From: Duganella sp. SG902
GTDB taxonomy: Bacteria > Pseudomonadota > Gammaproteobacteria > Burkholderiales > Burkholderiaceae_D
DNA length: 64,000 nucleotides
Assembly: GCF_013376005.1 (NCBI RefSeq)
Contig: NZ_JABMJK010000003.1
Coordinates: 310,001-374,000 of the forward strand
Reading direction: 5' to 3'
A model generated the notes under the pieces. That model was given only the letters and a program-made list of their open reading frames with translations. It was not told the DNA's origin and made no database searches. Shown in pieces: positions 55,883-63,423 of the stretch (the first letter of the stretch is position 1; every line of letters starts with the position of its first letter). Both the position numbers and the translations under genes were made by a program.

Positions 55883-56958
55883 CAGTCGAACCTCCGCAGG
55901 GCCAGGCCGCAGGCGACCAGGTAGGCCGGCGCGTCGAGGCGCAGCTGCGATTCGCGCACCGACGGCCCCAGCGTCATGCCCTTGAACGGCGAGATCACCG
56001 CACTGGAAATGCGCGTGCGGCTGGCCACCAGGTCCAGCAGGCCGGGGATCAGGGCGCAGCCGCCGGCCAGGAACAACTGGTCGACCCGGGTGTAGGGGGT
56101 GGAGGTGTAGAAGAACTGGATGGCGCGCGTGACTTCCAGCGCGGCGCTTTCCAGGAAGGGCGTGAGCAGCTCGGCATGGTAATTGTCGGGCAGGTCGCCG
56201 CTTTTCTTGCGCGCCTCGGCCTCGTCGAACGACAGGCCATAGCTGCGCACGATGTCCTGCGTCAGGGTGTTGCCGCCAAACGGCTGCTCGCGCTCGTATA
56301 CGGTCACGCCGTCCAGCATCACGGAAATGTGGGTGACCAGGGCGCCGATCTGGAACAGGGCGATGACCTGGCCGGCGCCGCCTTCGGGCAGCTGCGCGAT
56401 CACGCGGTCGAGCGCGGCGCGGGCGGCGTACGACTCGATGTCCATCACGGTCGCCTTGAGGCCGGACGCCTCGGCGATCGCCACCCGGTCCTCGACCTTC
56501 TCGCGGCGCGAGGCGGCCAGCATGACCTCGATGTCGTCGGCCGAGTTGGCGGCCGGGCCGATCACGTCGAAATCGAGGCTGACCTCGTCGAGCGCGAACG
56601 GGATGTACTGGCTGGCCTCGGACTCGACCTGCACTTCCAGCTGGTCTTCCGGCAGGCCGGCCGGCAGGATGATCTTTTTGGTGATCACCGAGGCGGGCGG
56701 CATGCCCAGCGCGGCGTGTTTGGCGCGGGTGCCGCTCTTTTTCCAGACCCGGCGCACGGCTTCCACCACCTGGTCCATGTTCTCGATATTGCCGTCGGTG
56801 ACGGCGTTGCGCGGCAGCGGCTCGGCGGCGTAGCGTTCCAGCCGGACCTCGCCCTTGGCGCCCTGCACCAGCTCCACCAGCCGGACGCTGGAGGTGGAGA
56901 TATCGATACCCACCAGCGGCGGGTTGCCCTGGCCCAGCAGGGCCTTCAGATCGATCAT
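55882..56958 (-). CDS. pilM: Type IV pilus actin-like protein PilM
   Basis: A cytoplasmic actin-like ATPase that binds the PilN tip, 358 residues. Nucleotide-binding elements are VGIDISTSSVRLVEL (near 15-29), the central ALFQIGALVTHISVM segment and FLAGGCALIPGL near the C-terminus. The ATG at 56958 with GGAGGG upstream is chosen over the longer frame to 57012. First gene of pilMNOPQ, divergent from mrcA. Confidence 0.96.
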   Translation of the reverse strand: MIDLKALLGQGNPPLVGIDISTSSVRLVELVQGAKGEVRLERYAAEPLPRNAVTDGNIENMDQVVEAVRRVWKKSGTRAKHAALGMPPASVITKKIILPAGLPEDQLEVQVESEASQYIPFALDEVSLDFDVIGPAANSADDIEVMLAASRREKVEDRVAIAEASGLKATVMDIESYAARAALDRVIAQLPEGGAGQVIALFQIGALVTHISVMLDGVTVYEREQPFGGNTLTQDIVRSYGLSFDEAEARKKSGDLPDNYHAELLTPFLESAALEVTRAIQFFYTSTPYTRVDQLFLAGGCALIPGLLDLVASRTRISSAVISPFKGMTLGPSVRESQLRLDAPAYLVACGLALRRFD

Positions 56959-57175
56959 ACGAGCCCTCCGGCGCCATGGCTGGCGCCCACCCTGCAGTAC
57001 ATCCGAACACAATGTCGAACTGTTTGCATAAAAGGAAACTCGTTTGAAAACCAGCGTTTAGAAGGCTTATATCAGCCTGTACATTAAAACGGGTCTATAT
57101 AAGTGTAAAGGTATTTCTACTGTGCACAATTGCCGTGGTGTGAGGGTTTCGCCACACTTTTTTCGGCGCCGTAAG

Positions 57176-57202
57176 CAACAAAACAACTGAGTTGTTTTGT
57201 TG
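57176..57202. repeat. 13+1+13 bp perfect palindrome upstream of mrcA
   Basis: CAACAAAACAACT at 57176-57188 is mirrored exactly by its complement at 57190-57202 around a single G. It has the geometry of a dimeric regulator operator and lies about 47 bases upstream of the mrcA -10 box. Confidence 0.85.
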
Positions 57203-57248
57203 GTCACGCGGAAATATTCCTGCCGTAGGGTACGGTGCGCGGCTCGCT

Positions 57249-57254
57249 TATAAT
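57249..57254 (+). promoter_or_regulatory. Probable -10 box of mrcA
   Basis: A perfect TATAAT lies 34 bases before the mrcA ATG. The -35 region at normal spacing is poor, which would fit an activator-dependent promoter. Confidence 0.5.
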
Positions 57255-57287
57255 GGCTCGCATAATCAACCGAAACGATCCGACCGC

Positions 57288-59636
57288 ATGGCCTCTTCCG
57301 ATACCACTCCTCCCTCCTCGAACCCGCCCGGGAAAAAGCCGGGCAAAGGCTCCCGCTTCCTGTGGATGGCCGGCCTGTCCATCGCCGGACTGGGCCTGAC
57401 CGGCGTGCTGCTGGTGGTGTTCGGCCTGGCCATGGCCTACCCCAACCTGCCTGAGCTCGACACCCTGACCGACTACCGGCCCAAGATGCCGCTGCGCATC
57501 TTCTCGGCCGACAACGTCCTGATCGGCGAATTCGGCGAGGAGCGCCGCAACCTGGTGCGCATCAAGGACATCCCGGACGTGATGAAGAAGGCGGTGCTGG
57601 CGATCGAGGACGACCGCTTCTACGAGCACGGCGGGGTCGACTACACCGGCATCCTGCGCGCCGCCGTGCACAACGCCGTGGGCGGCGGCGGCCGCCAGGG
57701 CGCCTCCACCATCACCCAGCAGGTGGCGCGCAACTTCTTCCTGTCCAGCGAACAGACCATCAAGCGCAAGGTCTACGAGATGCTGCTGGCGTGGAAGATC
57801 GAGAAGAATCTGAGCAAGGACCAGATCCTCGAGGTCTACATGAACCAGATCTACCTGGGCCAGCGCGCGTATGGCTTCTCGTCCGCCGCGCAAATCTATT
57901 TCGGCAAGAACCTGCGCGACATCAGCATCGCCGAGGCGGCCATGCTGGCCGGCCTGCCGAAAGCGCCGTCGGCCTACAACCCGGTGGTGAACCCCAAGCG
58001 CGCCCGCACCCGTCAACAGTACATCCTGCAACGCATGCACGAGTTGGGCTACATCAGCGACAAGCAGTATGAAACCGCCAAGGCCGAGGAGCTCAAGGTC
58101 AAGACCGACAGCAGCGAGTTCGGCGTGCACGCCGAGTACGTGGCCGAGCTGGCCCGCCAGCTGGTGTACGAGCAGTTCAAGGAGGACACCTACACCCGCG
58201 GCCTGAACGTGTTCACCACCATCACCAAGGCCGACCAGGACGCCGCCTACCTGGCGTTGCGCAAGGGCGTGATGGATTACGAGCGGCGCCACGCGTATCG
58301 CGGCCCGGAGGCCTACATCGACATTCCGGCCAACAAGGAGGACGCCGACGACGCCATCGAGACCGTGCTGGCCGAGCATCCGGACAACGACGACATCATC
58401 GCCGCCGTGGTGCTGCAGGCCACGCCGCAGCTGATCACCGCCGTCACCGCCTCGGGCGAGGAGATCAAGATTGCCGGCGCCGGCCTGGAGATGGGCCGCT
58501 CGTGGCTGTCGGACAAGAACCCGCCGAACAAGCGCATCCGCCGTGGCGCCGTGATCCGCGTGATGCAGGAAGGCAAAGACTGGCTGGTGGCGCAGATGCC
58601 GGAAATCGAGTCGGCGTTCGTGGCGGCCAGCACCACCGACGGCGCGATCAAGGCGCTGGTGGGCGGCTTCGACTACAACCGCAACAAGTTCAACCACGTG
58701 ACCCAGGCCTGGCGCCAGCCGGGCTCGTCGTTCAAGCCCTTCATCTACTCGGCCTCGCTGGAGCGCGGCCTGTCGCCGGGCACCGTGATCAACGACGCGC
58801 CGATCTCGTTCGACGCCGGCCAGACCGGCGGCCAGGCGTGGGAGCCGAAGAACTACGACGGCAAGTATGAAGGCCCGATGACCATGCGCAAGGGCCTGAC
58901 CAAGTCCAAGAACATGATCTCGATCCGCATCCTGCACCGCATCGGCGCCAAGTACGGCCAGGAATACGCGACCCGCTTCGGCTTCGACGCCGACAAGAAC
59001 CCGCCCTACCTGACGCTGGCGCTGGGCGCGGGCAACGTGACGCCGCTGCAGATGGCCGGCGCCTACGCGGTGTTCGCCAACGGCGGCTACAAGGTCAGCC
59101 CCTACCTGATCTCCAAGGTGACCGACGCCGACGGCAAGATCCTGTCGCAGGCCCATCCGGACATGGCCGGCGACGAGAAGAACCGCGTGATCGACGAGCG
59201 CAACGCCTTCCTGATGGACTCCATGATGAAGGACGTGGTGCGCTTCGGCACGGCCACCAAGGCGCTGGTGCTCAAGCGTCCTGATATTGCGGGCAAGACT
59301 GGCACCACCAATGATTCGATCGATGCGTGGTTCGCGGGCTATCAGGCCAAGCTGGTGGGCATTGCGTGGATCGGCTACGACCAGCCGAAGAACCTGGGCA
59401 ACCGCGAGACCGGCGGCGGCCTGGCGCTGCCGATCTGGATCGGCTATATGCAGAAGGCGCTGAAGAATATCCCGATCGAGGAACGCGCGGTGCCGGAAGG
59501 CGTGATGCTGGTGGGCGATGAGTACTACTATGCGGAGAATCCGCCGGGCGCGGGGGTCAACAACCTCGACGCGCCGGGGCACGGCACTCCGGCCGAGGAA
59601 AAGGCCAAGGACGCCGTGAAGAACGAGCTGTTTTAG
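57288..59636 (+). CDS. mrcA: Penicillin-binding protein 1A (bifunctional transglycosylase/transpeptidase)
   Basis: It polymerises and cross-links peptidoglycan. The 782 residues comprise a cytoplasmic Pro/Lys-rich tip and a transmembrane helix (about 23-46). The GT51 domain has catalytic E107 in EDDRFYEHGG and the QGASTITQQVARN motif. An OB-like insert precedes the transpeptidase. The transpeptidase motifs are S480-S-F-K483 (SxxK), SKN near residue 543, and K670-T-G-T (KTG). The ATG at 57288 is placed by the TATAAT upstream and the family N-terminus. Divergent from pilM, a conserved proteobacterial arrangement; ends before a paired palindromic repeat. Confidence 0.96.
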   Translation: MASSDTTPPSSNPPGKKPGKGSRFLWMAGLSIAGLGLTGVLLVVFGLAMAYPNLPELDTLTDYRPKMPLRIFSADNVLIGEFGEERRNLVRIKDIPDVMKKAVLAIEDDRFYEHGGVDYTGILRAAVHNAVGGGGRQGASTITQQVARNFFLSSEQTIKRKVYEMLLAWKIEKNLSKDQILEVYMNQIYLGQRAYGFSSAAQIYFGKNLRDISIAEAAMLAGLPKAPSAYNPVVNPKRARTRQQYILQRMHELGYISDKQYETAKAEELKVKTDSSEFGVHAEYVAELARQLVYEQFKEDTYTRGLNVFTTITKADQDAAYLALRKGVMDYERRHAYRGPEAYIDIPANKEDADDAIETVLAEHPDNDDIIAAVVLQATPQLITAVTASGEEIKIAGAGLEMGRSWLSDKNPPNKRIRRGAVIRVMQEGKDWLVAQMPEIESAFVAASTTDGAIKALVGGFDYNRNKFNHVTQAWRQPGSSFKPFIYSASLERGLSPGTVINDAPISFDAGQTGGQAWEPKNYDGKYEGPMTMRKGLTKSKNMISIRILHRIGAKYGQEYATRFGFDADKNPPYLTLALGAGNVTPLQMAGAYAVFANGGYKVSPYLISKVTDADGKILSQAHPDMAGDEKNRVIDERNAFLMDSMMKDVVRFGTATKALVLKRPDIAGKTGTTNDSIDAWFAGYQAKLVGIAWIGYDQPKNLGNRETGGGLALPIWIGYMQKALKNIPIEERAVPEGVMLVGDEYYYAENPPGAGVNNLDAPGHGTPAEEKAKDAVKNELF

Positions 59637-59641
59637 CGCTG

Positions 59642-59723
59642 CCGTCATTCCCGCGCAGGCGGGAATCCATAGAACGCTGGTCTTGCATATTCAGCATGGA
59701 TTCCCGCCTGCGCGGGAATGACG
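59642..59723. repeat. Second paired REP-like palindromic element
   Basis: Units at 59642-59672 and 59695-59723 are inverted copies (core ATTCCCGCGCAGGCGGGAAT, itself palindromic). They lie between the converging mrcA and cyaY genes and fill almost the whole intergenic space. The flanking GTCATTCC and ATCCATAG bases match the element at 16504-16594, while the stem bases differ, so they are two variants of one family. Confidence 0.85.
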
Positions 59724-59725
59724 TA

Positions 59726-60055
59726 TTAGCGGAGCTGGACCTTGGCGCCGCCCTGGGCCGAGACCATCTCGGACAGCGAGGCGTACAGCTCGGTGTTGTC
59801 GCGGCCGTTGATCCACTGGCCGTCGACCTGCTTGTAGTGGTAGCCGCCCGAGCGCGAGGCCACCCACAGCTCCTTCATCGCCGCCTGGCTGTTGACGATG
59901 ATCTTGCTGCCGTTGTCGAGAAATTCGATTTCCAGCACATTGCCGCTGCGGCTGCACTCGACGTCGACCACGTCCTCGTCGTTCAAACGGTCCAGCGCCG
60001 CCTCGATGGCATCCAGCGCGGCTTCCGCCTGCGCCAGGAATTCTGATTCGCCCAT
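59726..60055 (-). CDS. cyaY: Frataxin-like iron-sulfur cluster assembly protein CyaY
   Basis: It binds iron and modulates IscS during Fe-S assembly. The 109 residues match the family length. An acidic first helix (EAALDAIEAALDRLNDED) is followed by the beta sheet with KIIVNSQAAMKELWVASRSG and GGYHYKQVDGQW. It is divergent from lptM-lysA, the arrangement also seen in E. coli and relatives. Confidence 0.96.
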   Translation of the reverse strand: MGESEFLAQAEAALDAIEAALDRLNDEDVVDVECSRSGNVLEIEFLDNGSKIIVNSQAAMKELWVASRSGGYHYKQVDGQWINGRDNTELYASLSEMVSAQGGAKVQLR

Positions 60056-60098
60056 GCTACACTCCAGTATCTGATCTCAAATAAACCGTGATTTTATC

Positions 60099-60254
60099 GT
60101 GAAGTCCTCTCTCCGTTTGATTATCCTGAGCGTATTGCTGAGCGGCTGCGGCCAACCCGGCCCCCTGTACCTGCCCAAGCCTCCAGCGGCCAAGCCTGCC
60201 AAGAGCGGCACCGCCCCTGCACCGACTTCTGAACCCGCCGCCCCTCAACAATAA
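60099..60254 (+). CDS. lptM: LPS translocon maturation lipoprotein LptM (YifL)
   Basis: A tiny 51-residue lipoprotein with GTG start. The signal peptide ends in an ideal lipobox LLSGC (Cys17). It is followed at once by the family signature CGQPGPLYLPK and a Pro/Ala-rich tail to TAA at 60252-60254. In E. coli LptM assists LptD oxidative maturation at the outer membrane. A GTG eleven bases earlier runs into a stop, so 60099 is the only workable start. It sits 6 bases upstream of lysA, the conserved cyaY-lptM-lysA context, and would easily be missed by length-filtered gene calling. Confidence 0.9.
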   Translation: MKSSLRLIILSVLLSGCGQPGPLYLPKPPAAKPAKSGTAPAPTSEPAAPQQ

Positions 60255-60260
60255 TTGCTT

Positions 60261-61538
60261 ATGTCCCAATTTTCGTACCAAGACGGCGTGCTGCACGCCG
60301 AGGGCGTCTCGCTGAGCGCCATCGCCGAACAGTTCGGCACCCCGACCTACGTCTACTCCAAGGCCGCCCTGCTGGCCAACTTCGCCTCCTACGCCGACGC
60401 CTGCCAGGGCCGCGACGCGCTGGTCTGCTACGCCATGAAGGCCAACTCCAACCTGGCCATCCTGGACCTGCTGGCGCGCCAGGGCGCGGGCTTCGACATC
60501 GTCTCCGGCGGCGAACTGCTGCGCGTGCTGGCGGCCGGCGGCGATCCGCGCAAGGTGATCTTCTCCGGCGTGGGCAAGAGCGTGGAAGAAATGCGCCTGG
60601 CGCTGTCGCACGACATCCTGTGCTTCAACGTCGAATCGATTCCCGAGCTGCATCGCCTGAACGACGTGGCCGGTTCCATGGGCAAGAAAGCGCGCATCTC
60701 GCTGCGCGTGAACCCGAACGTGGACGCCAAGACCCACCCGTACATCGCCACCGGCCTGAAAGCCAACAAGTTCGGCGTGGCATTTGACGATGCGCTGGAA
60801 ACCTACCGCACCGCCGCCAAGCTGCCGCACCTGGAAGTGTCGGGCATCGACTGCCATATCGGCTCGCAACTGCTGGACGACGCGCCACTGCTGGAGGCGC
60901 TGGACCGCCTGATCGAGCTGATCGACCAACTGGGCGCGGAAGGCATCGAGCTGCACCACCTGGACATCGGCGGCGGCATCGGCATCGACTATCGTGAAGC
61001 CGGCGAAGCGGCACCGGTGCCCGTGGGCGAGTACCTGGGCCGCCTGTTCGCCAAGGTCGACGCCTGGCGCGCCGCGCGCCACAACGGCAAGCCCATCAAG
61101 GTCATCTTCGAGCCGGGCCGTTCCATCGTCGGCGACACCGGCGTGCTGCTGACCAAGGTGGAATTCATCAAGCACGGCGAAGAGAAGAACTTCTGCATCG
61201 TCGATGCGGCCATGAACGACATGGCGCGCCCGGCGCTGTACCACGCGTGGATGGACATGCAGCCGGTGGTGCAAGGCAAGGCCGCCGCCGCCTCGTATGA
61301 CGTGGTGGGTCCGATCTGCGAATCGGGCGACTGGCTGGCGCGCGACCGTTCGCTGGCGGTGGAAGCCGGCGACCTGCTGGTGATGCACACGGCCGGCGCC
61401 TACGGCATGACCATGGCCTCCAACTACAACACCCGCGGCCGCGCGGCCGAAGTGATCGTCGATGGCACCGTGCCGCACCTGGTGCGCAAGCGCGAGAAGC
61501 CGGAAGACCTGTACGCGCTGGAAAGCGTCATCAAGTAG
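60261..61538 (+). CDS. lysA: Diaminopimelate decarboxylase LysA
   Basis: A PLP enzyme that converts meso-diaminopimelate to lysine, 425 residues. The Schiff-base lysine is K60 in YAMKANSN. The TIM barrel contains SGGELLRVLAAGGDP and HIGSQLLD; the C-terminal barrel has EPGRSIVGDTG and the inter-subunit Cys region GPICESGDWLARDR. The ATG at 60261 was chosen over an in-frame TTG at 60255. The 3' end overlaps the converging binding-protein gene by 8 bases. Confidence 0.96.
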   Translation: MSQFSYQDGVLHAEGVSLSAIAEQFGTPTYVYSKAALLANFASYADACQGRDALVCYAMKANSNLAILDLLARQGAGFDIVSGGELLRVLAAGGDPRKVIFSGVGKSVEEMRLALSHDILCFNVESIPELHRLNDVAGSMGKKARISLRVNPNVDAKTHPYIATGLKANKFGVAFDDALETYRTAAKLPHLEVSGIDCHIGSQLLDDAPLLEALDRLIELIDQLGAEGIELHHLDIGGGIGIDYREAGEAAPVPVGEYLGRLFAKVDAWRAARHNGKPIKVIFEPGRSIVGDTGVLLTKVEFIKHGEEKNFCIVDAAMNDMARPALYHAWMDMQPVVQGKAAAASYDVVGPICESGDWLARDRSLAVEAGDLLVMHTAGAYGMTMASNYNTRGRAAEVIVDGTVPHLVRKREKPEDLYALESVIK

Positions 61539-62463
61539 ACGCGGCGGACCTGCCGCCGGGGGGCACCAGCGTGGGCGGTTCCGCCGCGTAGCGCTTCGGC
61601 AGCAGGGGATTGGCCAGCGCGAAGCAGCGCATCGTGCTGGATTTAAGTTGCTTGATTTCCTTCTGGAAGTGGCGCGCGGTCAGTTCGTCCAGCGAGCCGT
61701 CGCGCTTGGCCGTGGCCAGGCCCTTGTCCACCCGTTCGGCCAGCCGGGGCGTGTTGGGGCTGACGTAGAACATGCTGGGCAGCGGGTAGTACAACACCAG
61801 GTCTGGCACCGTGGTCAGCTGCCTGGTCAGCGGCGTGTCCTGCGCCAGCACCGAGCCGGCCTCCGTCACACTAAGCGGCAGATAATCGAAGCGCTTGTTG
61901 ACCAACATTTCCACCAGCGTGGCCAGATTGCCGCTGTCCTCCACTTTGTAGCCGTTGTGGCGCAACACTTTCACGTCCACCCAGCCACGCCCCAGGCCGG
62001 CCGCCAGCTGCTTGAGCTGCGCCGCGTCCGTGATCCGCGCGAAGTCCGTGACCTCGCTCCTGCGCACCAGCAGCGTGCGGTAGCCAAGCAATCCCGCCAT
62101 GACCGGGGTGTCGACCATGAAGTTGCGCTCCTGCGGAACGCCTTCGTCCATGTCGCGCCATGGACCGACATAGACATTCAAGCGCTGGCCGGTATGGATT
62201 TCGCGCCGCACGCGCGAGGTGCTCATGTTGTCCAGCAGCCGGGCGATCGTGTACGGCCCGTAACTGGCCGCCGTTTTGTCGAGCGCGAGCTTGAGCGCGG
62301 CGATCAGGTAGTCGTCACGCTTGGGGGTGCGGCCCGAATCCCAATAGCGGTAGGCCATGGCCTCGTCCGCCGCGTGCGTATCCGATACGCCCAGTGCCAG
62401 GGACGCGAGCGCCAGCAGTGCGGCGCGGCGTGATGGATGGGTCAGCTTGACAGGAGGCTGCAT
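61531..62463 (-). CDS. Periplasmic substrate-binding-like protein, paralogue A
   Basis: A 310-residue exported protein resembling family 3 extracellular solute-binding proteins. The signal peptide has an RRAALLALASLAL core (about residues 12-32). Conserved blocks include GPYTIARLLDNMSTSRVRRE, a mid-protein helix KVEDSGNLATLVEMLVNKRFDY and LDELTARHFQKEIKQLK. No permease or ATPase gene is next to it, so it may be an orphan binding protein, a sensor partner or a non-transport member. It is a clear tandem duplicate of the next gene (62509-63414). Confidence 0.78.
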   Translation of the reverse strand: MQPPVKLTHPSRRAALLALASLALGVSDTHAADEAMAYRYWDSGRTPKRDDYLIAALKLALDKTAASYGPYTIARLLDNMSTSRVRREIHTGQRLNVYVGPWRDMDEGVPQERNFMVDTPVMAGLLGYRTLLVRRSEVTDFARITDAAQLKQLAAGLGRGWVDVKVLRHNGYKVEDSGNLATLVEMLVNKRFDYLPLSVTEAGSVLAQDTPLTRQLTTVPDLVLYYPLPSMFYVSPNTPRLAERVDKGLATAKRDGSLDELTARHFQKEIKQLKSSTMRCFALANPLLPKRYAAEPPTLVPPGGRSAAST

Positions 62464-62508
62464 GAGGCCAGTCTATGCCAAGTAGCTCCGCGCGGCAAGC
62501 GTGTGGCG

Positions 62509-63414
62509 TCAGGGTTTGACCAACGCGGGCGGTTCCGCCGCGTACGCTTTCGGCAGCGTGGGGTTGGCCAGCACGAAGCAGCGCGCTGTGCCGGATTTGA
62601 GTTGTTTGATCTCTTTCTGGAAGTGGCGCCCGGTCAGTTCGTCCAACGAGCCGTCGCGCCTGGCCATCGCCAGTCCTTTTTCCAGCCGCTCGGCCAGCCT
62701 CGGTTCGCTGGCGCTGACGTAGAACATGGTCGGCAGCGGGTAGAACAGCACCAGGTCCGGCACCAGCGCCAGCTCGCCGGCAAACGGCGCGTCGGGCGCC
62801 AGCAGCGAGGCCGCCTCGGTGACGCTGAACGCCAGGTAATCAAACCGCTTGTTGACCAGCATTTCCACCAGCGTCGCCACGTTGCCGCTGTCCTCGACCT
62901 TGTAGCCGTTGTGGCGCAGCACCGTCGCGTCCACCCAGCCCCGCCCCATGCCCGCCGCCAGCGGCATGAGTTGCGCCGGCTCGTGGATGGCCTTGAATTT
63001 GGCCAGGTCCTGCTTGCGCACGATGAGCGCGCGGTAGCCCAGCAGCCCCGACATGATGGGTGTGCTGATCAGGTAGTTGCGTTCCATCGGGTCGCCGGCC
63101 GCCACGTCGCGCCACGGCCCGGCATGGACGTTCAGGTGCTGGCCGGTGTACACCTCGCGCCGCACGCGCAGGGTGCTCAGCGTATCCAGCACGCGGGTGG
63201 CGGAGTACGGGCCGTAGGCCGGCCTGGTTTTTTCCAGCGCCAGGGTCAGCGCGGCGAACTGGTAGTCATCACGCCGCGGTGTGCGGCCCCAGTCCCAGTA
63301 GCGGTAGGCCATGATCTCGCCGGCGGCGCACGCCGTCCATGGCGTCAGCGCCAACGCGGCTAGCGCCAGCAGGGAGCGGCGGCGGGAATGGTTCGGCGGG
63401 ATCGGCAACTGCAT
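62509..63414 (-). CDS. Periplasmic substrate-binding-like protein, paralogue B
   Basis: A 301-residue exported protein, collinear with paralogue A over its whole length and sharing long identical stretches (for example the HNGYKVEDSGN and HFQKEIKQLKS segments). The signal peptide has SRRRSLLALAALALTP; the triple Arg is Tat-like but lacks the full twin-arginine consensus. It lies 45 bases upstream of paralogue A and 9 bases downstream of msrQ on the same strand. Ligand unknown. Confidence 0.78.
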   Translation of the reverse strand: MQLPIPPNHSRRRSLLALAALALTPWTACAAGEIMAYRYWDWGRTPRRDDYQFAALTLALEKTRPAYGPYSATRVLDTLSTLRVRREVYTGQHLNVHAGPWRDVAAGDPMERNYLISTPIMSGLLGYRALIVRKQDLAKFKAIHEPAQLMPLAAGMGRGWVDATVLRHNGYKVEDSGNVATLVEMLVNKRFDYLAFSVTEAASLLAPDAPFAGELALVPDLVLFYPLPTMFYVSASEPRLAERLEKGLAMARRDGSLDELTGRHFQKEIKQLKSGTARCFVLANPTLPKAYAAEPPALVKP

Positions 63415-63423
63415 GCATGCAGT

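Larger units (their letters stand above)
56959..57287. promoter_or_regulatory. Divergent pilM / mrcA control region
   Basis: This is the only intergenic region over 300 bases. It is AT-richer than its surroundings and holds no convincing ORF. Visible elements include a 27-bp palindrome at 57176-57202 and a weak hairpin GTGTG...CACAC followed by T residues at about 57139-57163 (plus strand). A perfect TATAAT lies at 57249-57254, 34 bases before the mrcA start. A pilM promoter must also lie here but I could not place it with confidence. Confidence 0.6.

Noticed and set aside
57139..57163. Terminator upstream of mrcA on the plus strand
   Set aside because: The stem is only 5 bp with a long loop, and no plus-strand gene precedes it, so it is noted only within the intergenic entry.
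57204..59648. Minus-strand 814-codon frame opposite mrcA
   Set aside because: All catalytic motifs of PBP1A are on the plus strand; the antisense translation has no recognisable features.
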